From Candidatus Izemoplasma sp. (GTDB taxonomy: Bacteria; Bacillota_I; Bacilli_A; Izemoplasmatales; Izemoplasmataceae), in contig SLPE01000129.1 of NCBI GenBank assembly GCA_007132145.1, positions 1 through 5,739 on the forward strand: a stretch of 5,739 nt of DNA. The letters run 5' to 3'. Positions 1 through 5,030 of this stretch are shown piece by piece. Numbering within the stretch: the first letter of the stretch is position 1; the number at the start of each line of letters is the position of its first letter. The notes beneath the pieces are model-generated. The model was not told the origin of the DNA, did not search any database, and was given only the letters and a program-made list of their open reading frames with translations. Made by a program: the position numbers and the translations under genes.

Positions 1-46
1 AATATGATAAAATAATCAATGATGAAAACAGAGTGGAGGAATACGC
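1..46 (+). promoter_or_regulatory. AT-rich leader and ribosome binding site upstream of tsf
   Basis: This short stretch is much more AT-rich than the genes that follow. It holds TATGAT at 3-8 and TAAAAT at 8-13, either of which could be a -10 element, but any -35 box would lie outside the window, so a promoter cannot be demonstrated. TGGAGGA at 34-40 is a good Shine-Dalgarno sequence, 6 bases before the ATG at 47, and fixes the tsf start. In related genomes rpsB precedes tsf, so this is probably the rpsB-tsf spacer (inference). No terminator hairpin is visible in it. Confidence 0.4.
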
Positions 47-919
47 ATGGCAGTGACAGCAGCGTTGGTGAAAACCCTTCGTGAAAGAACCGGAGCAGGT
101 ATGCTCGATTGCAAGAAAGCCCTTGTGGAAACCGGAGGCGATATAGAACGGGCCGTCGATCTCCTTCGTGAAAAAGGCATCGCCAAGGCGGCGAAGAAAG
201 CCGGCCGTATCGCAGCCGAAGGGTTGTGCAGCATCCGCCTCGACGGCAACCGGGCGGTCTTGTTCGAACTGAATTCGGAGACGGATTTCGTCGCCAAGAA
301 CCAATCGTTTCTCGATTTGTTGGAAAACATCGGAACGGCGTTGATCGAGTCGGGGAAAACCGACCTCGAAGACGCCTTGAAACTCGACATGGGTGGAAAA
401 ACGCTTGAAGACGTCATCATCGAAGCGACAGCACGCATCGGTGAAAAACTCTCTTTGAGAAGACTCGTGTCCATCGAGAAGACGTCCGATGAAACTTTCG
501 GTGCCTACACGCACATGGGCGGGAAGATCGTCTCGCTTTCCGTCATCACCGGTGACGACGGAACGGTCGCCAAGGACATCGCCATGCACGTCGCGGCGGA
601 AAACCCGCAATACGTGGACCGTAGCCAAGTCAGCGAAAGCGTTTTGGCGCATGAACGGGAAATCCTGAAGAACGAAGCGCTCAACGAAGGAAAACCCGAG
701 CATATCGTCGACAAGATGGTCGTCGGTCGTCTGAACAAATATCTCCAGAGCATCTGTCTCGTCGATCAACCGTTCGTCAAAGACCAAGACATCACCGTGA
801 AGGATTACTTGAAACGACATGATGCGGAAATACGGACCTTCGTCCGTCTCGAAGTCGGGGAAGGCATCGAAAAACGCCAAGAGGACTTCGCGTGTGAAGT
901 CCAAGCGCAAATGAAGTAG
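47..919 (+). CDS. tsf: Translation elongation factor Ts (EF-Ts)
   Basis: EF-Ts is the cytoplasmic nucleotide exchange factor that releases GDP from EF-Tu so that EF-Tu can be reloaded with GTP. The 290-residue product matches the usual bacterial length (about 280-295). The N-terminal UBA-like domain (about residues 1-55) carries the family signature RTGAGMLDCKKAL at residues 14-26. The EF-Tu-contacting motif TDFVAKN lies at 79-85, with Asp80 and Phe81 at the same numbers as the residues that wedge into EF-Tu in the E. coli protein. The core and dimerisation regions continue to a normal C-terminus (EVQAQMK). The ATG at 47 has a strong Shine-Dalgarno at 34-40. The gene stops with TAG at 917-919, 35 bases before pyrH, with no terminator between them, so cotranscription with pyrH and frr is likely. 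Nothing is broken or odd in the gene. Confidence 0.97.
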   Translation: MAVTAALVKTLRERTGAGMLDCKKALVETGGDIERAVDLLREKGIAKAAKKAGRIAAEGLCSIRLDGNRAVLFELNSETDFVAKNQSFLDLLENIGTALIESGKTDLEDALKLDMGGKTLEDVIIEATARIGEKLSLRRLVSIEKTSDETFGAYTHMGGKIVSLSVITGDDGTVAKDIAMHVAAENPQYVDRSQVSESVLAHEREILKNEALNEGKPEHIVDKMVVGRLNKYLQSICLVDQPFVKDQDITVKDYLKRHDAEIRTFVRLEVGEGIEKRQEDFACEVQAQMK

Positions 920-943
920 GCTAACGAGGGAAGACGCGTTTTC

Positions 944-957
944 AAGGAACGGAGTTG
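944..957 (+). promoter_or_regulatory. Ribosome binding site and TTG start of pyrH
   Basis: AAGGA at 944-948 lies 6 bases before a TTG at 955, which is the best-supported start. A second candidate is the in-frame GTG at 964, which has GGAG (951-954) 9 bases upstream and would remove three residues. No in-frame ATG is found near the conserved N-terminal kinase motif, so a non-ATG start is needed in either case. The TTG choice rests on spacing only. Confidence 0.65.
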
Positions 958-1677
958 AACGAAGTGCCCCAGAAGAAACGTCTCATCATCAAATTGAGCG
1001 GAGAAGCGCTCTCGGGTGGAAGGGACAAGCCGATTCACCCGATGCGTGTGAAGGATATCGCCGAAGAAATCAAGGCGGCCTACGATACCGGACGATTCGA
1101 AATCGCCATCATCATCGGCGGCGGGAACATCTGGCGTGGAAAAATCGCCAGCGAGATGGGCATGGAGCGAAGCGCCGCCGATTACATGGGCATGATCGCG
1201 ACCATCGTCAACGCACTCGCACTGCAAAACGCTTTGGAAATGAAGGGCATCGAGACGCGGACGATGACGAGTCTGAACATTCCGCAAGTCGCCGAAGCCT
1301 ATATCCGGCGCAAAGCGATCGCCAACCTCGAAAAGGACATGATCGTCATATTCGGTGGCGGGACGGGCAATCCGTATTTCAGCACCGACACGACGAGTGC
1401 GCTTCGCGCCGCCGAAATCGGTGCGAAAACGATCCTGATGGCGAAAAACGGCATCGACGGTGTCTACGACAAGGACCCGAAGAAACACGCCGATGCGAAA
1501 AAATACGACCACTTGACCCACGCGGACATTCTCGAGTACGGACTCGAAGTCATGGATTCTACCGCGGCGGCACTTTGCAAGGACAATGACATAGAAATCG
1601 TCGTCTTCGACATGAACGTCGAAGGCAACATCAAACGTGCCGCACTCGGTGAAAACATAGGGACGCATATCAAATAG
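955..1677 (+). CDS. pyrH: Uridylate kinase (UMP kinase)
   Basis: PyrH phosphorylates UMP to UDP with ATP in the cytoplasm, feeding UTP and CTP synthesis. It belongs to the amino-acid-kinase fold family and is unrelated to eukaryotic UMP/CMP kinases. The 240-residue product is full length. Visible motifs in order are KLSGEAL (13-19, phosphate-binding lysine loop), [10 protein letters not shown] (53-62, glycine loop), ADYMGM (75-80, UMP site), [13 protein letters not shown] (134-146, UMP-binding loop with Thr and Asp) and [14 protein letters not shown] (162-175, ATP site). The C-terminus (EGNIKRA...IGTHIK) ends as in B. subtilis PyrH. The start is TTG at 955, or possibly GTG at 964. Bacterial UMP kinases are typically allosteric (GTP activation, UTP inhibition), but that cannot be read from sequence. 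It sits between tsf and frr, and its TAG stop is embedded in the frr ribosome binding site, which suggests coupled translation. Confidence 0.96.
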   Translation: MNEVPQKKRLIIKLSGEALSGGRDKPIHPMRVKDIAEEIKAAYDTGRFEIAIIIGGGNIWRGKIASEMGMERSAADYMGMIATIVNALALQNALEMKGIETRTMTSLNIPQVAEAYIRRKAIANLEKDMIVIFGGGTGNPYFSTDTTSALRAAEIGAKTILMAKNGIDGVYDKDPKKHADAKKYDHLTHADILEYGLEVMDSTAAALCKDNDIEIVVFDMNVEGNIKRAALGENIGTHIK

Positions 1678-1690
1678 GAGGATTGCCATG
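1676..1690 (+). promoter_or_regulatory. frr ribosome binding site overlapping the pyrH stop
   Basis: AGGAGGA at 1676-1682 begins inside the pyrH TAG stop (1675-1677) and lies 5 bases before the frr ATG at 1688. A ribosome terminating on pyrH therefore covers the frr start region, so the two genes are likely coupled. The strong Shine-Dalgarno also supports the first ATG (1688) over the in-frame ATG at 1700. Confidence 0.75.
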
Positions 1691-2245
1691 ATCGACACCA
1701 TGATCAAAGATGCCGAAAACCGTATGCAAGGCGCATTGAACAATCTCAGTCGCGAGTTCGCCAAAGTGCGGACCGGACGGGCGAACCCCAAACTGTTCGA
1801 CACCGTGAATGTGGATTACTACGGCGCGCCGACCCCGATCAACCAGGTGGCGGGCATTTCCGTGCCCGAGCCCAACCAACTGTTGATCAAACCCTACGAC
1901 CGCAACAGCGTCAAAGATGTCGAGCGGGCGATATTGGCCGCGAATCTCGGGGTGACCCCGCAAAACGAAGGGGAACAACTGCGCGTCATCCTGCCGAAAC
2001 TCAACGAAGAACGCCGACGTCAACTCGTCAAGGACGTCAAGCAATTGGCCGAAGAGGCGAAGGTCGCCATCCGCAACGTCCGCCGGGACGTCAACGACGG
2101 GGTCAAGAAGCAGGAGAAGTCAGGAAAGATCGGCGAAGACGAATCGAAACTGTACCAAGAAGAGGTGCAGACGTTGACCGACAAGTATGTCTCACGCGTC
2201 GATACGTTGTTTTCCGAAAAAGAGAAGGACTTGATGGAAATCTGA
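1688..2245 (+). CDS. frr: Ribosome recycling factor (RRF)
   Basis: RRF works with EF-G to split the post-termination ribosome and release mRNA and tRNA. The product is 185 residues, the same length as the E. coli and B. subtilis proteins, and appears to align without gaps from the first ATG. It has the two-domain pattern: the start of the three-helix bundle with FAKVRTGRANP (24-34), then domain II with VDYYGAPTPINQVA (46-55 or so), and the return to the bundle with LNEERRRQLVK (105-115) and VAIRNVRRD (126-134). Arg132, needed for function in E. coli RRF, is present. The protein ends KEKDLMEI as expected. The gene has a strong ribosome binding site fused to the pyrH stop, and an intrinsic terminator starts at its own stop codon, so it closes the tsf-pyrH-frr unit. 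No abnormality is seen. Confidence 0.97.
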   Translation: MIDTMIKDAENRMQGALNNLSREFAKVRTGRANPKLFDTVNVDYYGAPTPINQVAGISVPEPNQLLIKPYDRNSVKDVERAILAANLGVTPQNEGEQLRVILPKLNEERRRQLVKDVKQLAEEAKVAIRNVRRDVNDGVKKQEKSGKIGEDESKLYQEEVQTLTDKYVSRVDTLFSEKEKDLMEI

Positions 2246-2275
2246 AAAATAAGCCACTTCGGTGGTTTATTTTTT
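2245..2275 (+). terminator. Rho-independent terminator after frr (UUCG tetraloop)
   Basis: A near-perfect hairpin has its left arm at 2245-2257, its loop TTCG at 2258-2261 and its right arm at 2262-2274. It forms 13 pairs with one G-U wobble (2253 with 2266). The loop is closed by C-G, giving the extra-stable C(UUCG)G tetraloop. A run of six T (2270-2275) follows and pairs in part with the A-run after the stop codon. Because A-rich and T-rich arms flank the GC core, it could also terminate antisense transcription. It separates the tsf-pyrH-frr unit from uppS onward. Confidence 0.93.
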
Positions 2276-2289
2276 GCCGTTTGATATCA

Positions 2290-2318
2290 TGGCGAAATAC
2301 GGGGTTTTGTTGTATAAT
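2290..2318 (+). promoter_or_regulatory. Candidate sigma-A-type promoter for uppS-cdsA-dxr-rseP
   Basis: A perfect TATAAT at 2313-2318 lies in the AT-rich gap between the frr terminator and uppS. With a 17-base spacer the -35 position is TGGCGA (2290-2295), only 3 of 6 matches to TTGACA. There is no correctly spaced TGn extension, although TG directly abuts the -10. Transcription would start near 2325, leaving a leader of about 26 bases. The position, straight after a terminator and before an overlapping gene string, is the main support. A better -35-like TTGATA at 2281 is 26 bases away from the -10, too far to pair with it. Confidence 0.6.
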
Positions 2319-2350
2319 ATTGTTTGCATGTCATGACGGGGGTCTAGAAG

Positions 2351-3058
2351 ATGTCCAAGAGAAGAACGACGATCGAACGCATCCCGGAACACGTCGCCAT
2401 CATCCTCGACGGCAACGGACGTTGGGCGCAAAAGAGGGGCCTGCCGCGAACGGCCGGCCACCAAAAGGGTGCGATGAACTTGAAACCGGTCACGCTCGCC
2501 GCTAAGGATGCCGGCGTGTCTTTCTTGAGTGTCTACGCCTTCAGCACGGAAAACTGGAAGCGTCCCGAAAGCGAGATCGACTACTTGATGGAACTGCCTT
2601 CTACGTTCGAGAAGACATTCAAGGACGATTACGAAGACCCAGGCATCCGTGTCGTTTTCAGCGGCCGTCGTGACCGGATCGGCAAGAAGAATCTCGAATT
2701 GATGGAACGGGTCGAGGAAGCGACGAAGGACCGCGAAGGATTCACTTTGAACATTTGCGTCGACTACGGCGGACGCGACGACATCGTCGCCGCCGCGAAG
2801 GCGAGCGCCACGTCGACGGAAGATCTCGACGAAGCGACCTTTTCGGAAAGACTCTATACCCATCCCTTGCCCGATGTGGACTTGTTGATCCGTCCTGGGG
2901 GAGAGCGCCGGTTGAGCAACTTCTTGCTTTGGCAATCGGCGTATGCGGAACTGTACTTCACGAAGACGCTATGGCCGGATTTCACACCGAAGAAACTGCA
3001 TAAAGCGTTCCTTTGGTATTCACGTAGAGCACGAAAATTCGGGGGATTGACGGAATGA
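2351..3058 (+). CDS. uppS: Isoprenyl transferase (undecaprenyl diphosphate synthase)
   Basis: This is a cis-prenyltransferase that condenses isopentenyl diphosphate onto farnesyl diphosphate to make the C55 lipid carrier for wall polymers; it acts at the inner face of the membrane. Motifs are HVAIILDGNGRWA (14-26, catalytic Asp20 and Arg24), RTAGHQKG (33-40), YAFSTENWKRP (62-72), NICVDYGGRDDI (substrate and metal region), and the C-terminal DLLIRPGGE followed by RLSNFLLWQ with AYAELYF. The product is 235 residues, shorter than B. subtilis UppS (about 260). About seven residues appear to be missing in the helix between VDYGGRDDIVAAAKA and DLDEATF, and RPGGE replaces the common RTSGE or RTGGE. 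The catalytic residues remain, so I judge it functional. The ATG at 2351 is preceded by GGGGGT (2338-2343), a wobble-tolerant Shine-Dalgarno. It leads the second transcription unit and overlaps cdsA by 4 bases (ATGA). The exact chain length made cannot be read from sequence. Confidence 0.94.
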   Translation: MSKRRTTIERIPEHVAIILDGNGRWAQKRGLPRTAGHQKGAMNLKPVTLAAKDAGVSFLSVYAFSTENWKRPESEIDYLMELPSTFEKTFKDDYEDPGIRVVFSGRRDRIGKKNLELMERVEEATKDREGFTLNICVDYGGRDDIVAAAKASATSTEDLDEATFSERLYTHPLPDVDLLIRPGGERRLSNFLLWQSAYAELYFTKTLWPDFTPKKLHKAFLWYSRRARKFGGLTE

Positions 3059-3330
3059 ACACGACGAAGACGCGTGTTGCGACCGCGCTCGTGATGGTCG
3101 TTCTTCTGGTCCCGTTGCTGTTTGTGCCACCACTCGTACTCCATATCGTCATCGGTCTTTTCAGTCTCATCGCCGCATACGAGTTGTTCAGCGTACAGCG
3201 GCAGGCCTCGGCCTTGCCGTTTGCCCTTATCCTCTATCCGCTTGTCGCGACGGCGTCGTCGTATACGGTGCTGTACTTGGCGATGAACGGGACTCTCGGT
3301 GTACCGGCGCTCATCTTGTGGTTGTTCTAG
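3055..3330 (+). CDS. CdsA N-terminal fragment as literally encoded (91 aa)
   Basis: If the TAG is obeyed, translation from the ATG at 3055 yields only about three hydrophobic helices and the start of a fourth, ending ...LILWLF. It contains none of the catalytic residues, which all lie in the C-terminal half, so it would have no enzyme activity alone. It is listed so that the literal reading is on record; I favour the full-length interpretation. Confidence 0.45.
   Translation: MNTTKTRVATALVMVVLLVPLLFVPPLVLHIVIGLFSLIAAYELFSVQRQASALPFALILYPLVATASSYTVLYLAMNGTLGVPALILWLF
3328..3330 (+). other. In-frame amber codon within cdsA
   Basis: The codons read TTC TAG AGC, with hydrophobic helix sequence on both sides (LILWLF before, SVLAVGVLLVF after). 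Single-base changes to TTG (Leu), TGG (Trp), TCG (Ser) or TAC/TAT (Tyr) would each restore a plausible membrane residue; Gln (CAG) is less likely inside a helix. Homology continues in the same frame immediately after the codon, so this is a substitution-type lesion and not an indel. Confidence 0.9.
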
Positions 3331-3333
3331 AGC

Positions 3334-3888
3334 GTGTTGGCCGTTGGCGTGTTGTTGGTGTTCGTACGCGCCTTCACGGCGCGCGAAGCGGGGTTCATGT
3401 TCTTTTCCGTCCTCTATGTAGGCGGCACCTTCGCCGCACTTGCAGGCATCTTCTCATACAGCGTCTTGGCCGTCGTCTATGTCTTGCTCGTCGCCATGAC
3501 GACCGATATCTTCGCCTATTTCATCGGACTCCGTTTCGGAAAACGGCGGCTCGCACCTTCGATCAGCCCGAAGAAATCGGTCGAGGGCGCTCTCGGCGGA
3601 ACGTTCGTCGCCGTGTTTGTTTCCACGCTGTACGCGTGGTTTACCGACATCTTCCCCGTCGCGGGGACCGTCGTCTCCTCGGCGGTCATCGTCGGTGTCG
3701 GCGTCTTCGTGTCCGTCTTCGCGCAAATCGGCGACTTGATCGCTTCACGCATCAAACGGGAGTACGGTGTCAAGGATTTCTCGAAATTGCTGCCGGGACA
3801 CGGCGGACTGCTCGACCGCTTCGATTCGAGCATCTTCGCCGCTTTGGCGATGGCCATCGTCTTGCTCGGCATGGGCGTGATTGGATGA
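3334..3888 (+). CDS. CdsA C-terminal fragment, possible reinitiation product (184 aa)
   Basis: A GTG at 3334, one codon past the TAG, could in principle restart translation and give 184 residues that include the whole catalytic signature (fragment residues 138-164). No Shine-Dalgarno is visible just upstream, so restart would depend on a ribosome that had just terminated at 3328-3330. A split CdsA formed from two separately translated halves is possible but I know of no precedent, so it ranks below sequence error or readthrough. Confidence 0.4.
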   Translation: MLAVGVLLVFVRAFTAREAGFMFFSVLYVGGTFAALAGIFSYSVLAVVYVLLVAMTTDIFAYFIGLRFGKRRLAPSISPKKSVEGALGGTFVAVFVSTLYAWFTDIFPVAGTVVSSAVIVGVGVFVSVFAQIGDLIASRIKREYGVKDFSKLLPGHGGLLDRFDSSIFAALAMAIVLLGMGVIG

Positions 3889-5030
3889 AACGCATCGTCT
3901 TGCTCGGCGCGAGCGGCAGTATCGGCACACAGACCCTCGAACTGATTGAACGTTACCCGCAACATTTCTCGCTCTATGGCGTCAGCGGACATCGTCGCGT
4001 GTCGAAGATGAAGGCGATTGTCGAACGATATGCGCCCGAGCATGTGATCATGCCGGAAAACGTGTGCGCTGCGTTCGGACCCGACTGTGTCCCTCTAAAA
4101 CGACTTCCGGCGTTCATCGAAGCGACGCCTGAGGACGTCGTCATCGTCAACGCCCTTGTCGGCACCGCCGGGCTGGAACCGAGCGTCGTCGCCCTCGAAC
4201 AAGGACGGACCGTATTGCTTGCGAACAAGGAGTCGTTGGTGAGCGGCGGCGCCTTGATCGCCAAGACGCTCGAAGAGAAGGGTGGAACGCTCATCCCCAT
4301 CGACAGTGAACACAGCGCTTTGCGCGTCTTGCTCAAGGGAAGGGACATCGCCGACGTCGAACGCCTCGTCATCACGGCGAGCGGCGGCGCTTTACGGGAC
4401 ACGCCTTTGGACGAACTCGCATCGGCGACCCAAGAAGCGGTGCTCGCGCATCCTTCTTGGAAGATGGGTGCGAAAGTGACGGTCGATTCGGCGACGATGA
4501 TGAACAAGGTGTTCGAAATCATCGAAGCGCACTGGCTGTTCTCGATGCCTTATGAACGACTCGATGCGGTGCTCCACAAAGAGAGCGTCGTCCACGCATT
4601 CGCCCATTTCCGCGACGGCAACGTCACGGCGCATGTCGGTCCCGCCGATATGCGCATCCCGATCCTCACGGCGTTGCAAGGCGAAAAGACGCTCGAGCAT
4701 CCGGTCGCCTTCCGGGTCGAAGACATCGCTTCGCTCCGTTTCGAACCGCTCGATGAAGCGCGGTATCCATTGTATCGGACAGGCTTGCGCTCGGCGAAGA
4801 AAGGCGGGTTCGCTCCGGTTGTCCTCAACGCCGCCAACGAGGCGGTCGTTTCCTTGTTTCTTAGAGGCGACATCGCCTACGGCGCCATGCCCGGTATCAT
4901 CGAACAATGCTTGAGTACCTACGAATTCTCTCCGCCCATGACGCTCGACAACATCCTCGACGTCGACCGTCGCGTCAAGGCGGATGTGATGAAAACCTAC
5001 GCAAAAGGTGATGACCATGATTCTTCTTAA
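3885..5030 (+). CDS. dxr: 1-deoxy-D-xylulose 5-phosphate reductoisomerase
   Basis: Dxr rearranges and reduces 1-deoxy-D-xylulose 5-phosphate to 2-C-methyl-D-erythritol 4-phosphate with NADPH and a divalent metal. This is the committed step of the MEP isoprenoid pathway and the target of fosmidomycin. The 381-residue product is full length. It shows the NADPH loop LGASGSIG (7-14), NALVGTAGLEP (89-99), LLANKESLVSGG (111-122), the metal ligands Asp140 and Glu142 in PIDSEHSA, ASGGALR (165-171), and HPSWKMGAKVTVDSATMMNK (189-208) followed by the third ligand Glu211. LNAANEA marks the C-terminal domain. The ATG at 3885 overlaps the cdsA TGA, and no Shine-Dalgarno is evident, so translation probably depends on ribosomes arriving from cdsA. 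The frame is also open upstream to 3318, but that stretch translates into arginine-rich nonsense and is a shadow of cdsA. Its isoprenoid product supplies UppS two genes upstream. Confidence 0.97.
   Translation: MKRIVLLGASGSIGTQTLELIERYPQHFSLYGVSGHRRVSKMKAIVERYAPEHVIMPENVCAAFGPDCVPLKRLPAFIEATPEDVVIVNALVGTAGLEPSVVALEQGRTVLLANKESLVSGGALIAKTLEEKGGTLIPIDSEHSALRVLLKGRDIADVERLVITASGGALRDTPLDELASATQEAVLAHPSWKMGAKVTVDSATMMNKVFEIIEAHWLFSMPYERLDAVLHKESVVHAFAHFRDGNVTAHVGPADMRIPILTALQGEKTLEHPVAFRVEDIASLRFEPLDEARYPLYRTGLRSAKKGGFAPVVLNAANEAVVSLFLRGDIAYGAMPGIIEQCLSTYEFSPPMTLDNILDVDRRVKADVMKTYAKGDDHDSS
5005..5019 (+). promoter_or_regulatory. rseP ribosome binding site inside dxr
   Basis: AAGGTGAT at 5005-5012 matches the 3' end of 16S rRNA and lies 4 bases before the ATG at 5017. 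It partly overlaps the other in-frame ATG at 5011, so 5017 is the likely start and the protein begins MILLNILAF. The site and start sit within the last codons of dxr, giving a 14-base gene overlap. Confidence 0.7.

Larger units (their letters stand above)
3055..3888 (+). pseudogene. cdsA: Phosphatidate cytidylyltransferase (CDP-diacylglycerol synthase), interrupted by in-frame TAG
   Basis: CdsA is an integral membrane enzyme that joins CTP and phosphatidic acid to form CDP-diacylglycerol, the precursor of bacterial phospholipids. Reading 3055-3888 in one frame gives 277 codons, a normal length, but codon 92 is TAG (3328-3330). The sequence on both sides is CdsA-like: hydrophobic helices near 8-28, 30-44, 56-76 and 84-104 (the last holds the TAG), then TTDIFAYFIG, ISPKKSVEG and the complete family signature at residues 231-257. 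That signature (SRIKREYGVKDF..., then LPGHGGLLDRFD) matches the CDP-diglyceride synthetase pattern at every position, with Asp227, Asp241 and Asp254 kept. No frameshift is needed. The ATG overlaps the uppS stop and the TGA overlaps the dxr start, each by 4 bases. Possible explanations are sequence error, a fresh nonsense mutation, readthrough or reinitiation. cdsA is normally essential, so a truly dead gene would be surprising unless a second copy exists elsewhere. Confidence 0.9.

Noticed and set aside
929..942. Palindrome GAAGACGCGTTTTC in the tsf-pyrH gap as a possible terminator
   Set aside because: It is a loopless palindrome (931-944 region) without a following T-run, so it does not look like an intrinsic terminator.
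917..1677. Genome-wide reassignment of TAG to an amino acid, prompted by the TAG in cdsA
   Set aside because: TAG ends tsf (917-919) and pyrH (1675-1677) at canonical C-termini, and reading through the pyrH TAG would run far into frr in another frame. Reassignment is therefore unlikely, though rare local readthrough is not excluded.
805..1803. Long minus-strand open frame (332 codons) opposite the end of tsf, pyrH and the start of frr
   Set aside because: It is antisense to three clear genes, has no recognisable motifs, and such frames arise readily from the codon bias of moderately GC-rich genes.
2343..3331. TCTAGA occurring both before uppS (2343-2348) and over the cdsA amber codon (3326-3331)
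   Set aside because: CTAG is rare in many bacteria, but two copies of a six-base site with unrelated surroundings are not evidence for a repeat or functional element.
3310..3335. Programmed frameshift to bypass the cdsA amber codon
   Set aside because: Homology resumes in the same frame straight after the TAG, so no shift is needed, and no slippery heptamer is visible. Shifting into the dxr frame would only give the arginine-rich shadow.
3318..3884. Upstream extension of dxr giving a 570-residue fusion-like reading frame
   Set aside because: The added part is arginine-rich, has no recognisable fold and is the out-of-frame shadow of cdsA, whose own frame shows clear family motifs. The dxr NADPH-binding motif follows directly after the ATG at 3885.
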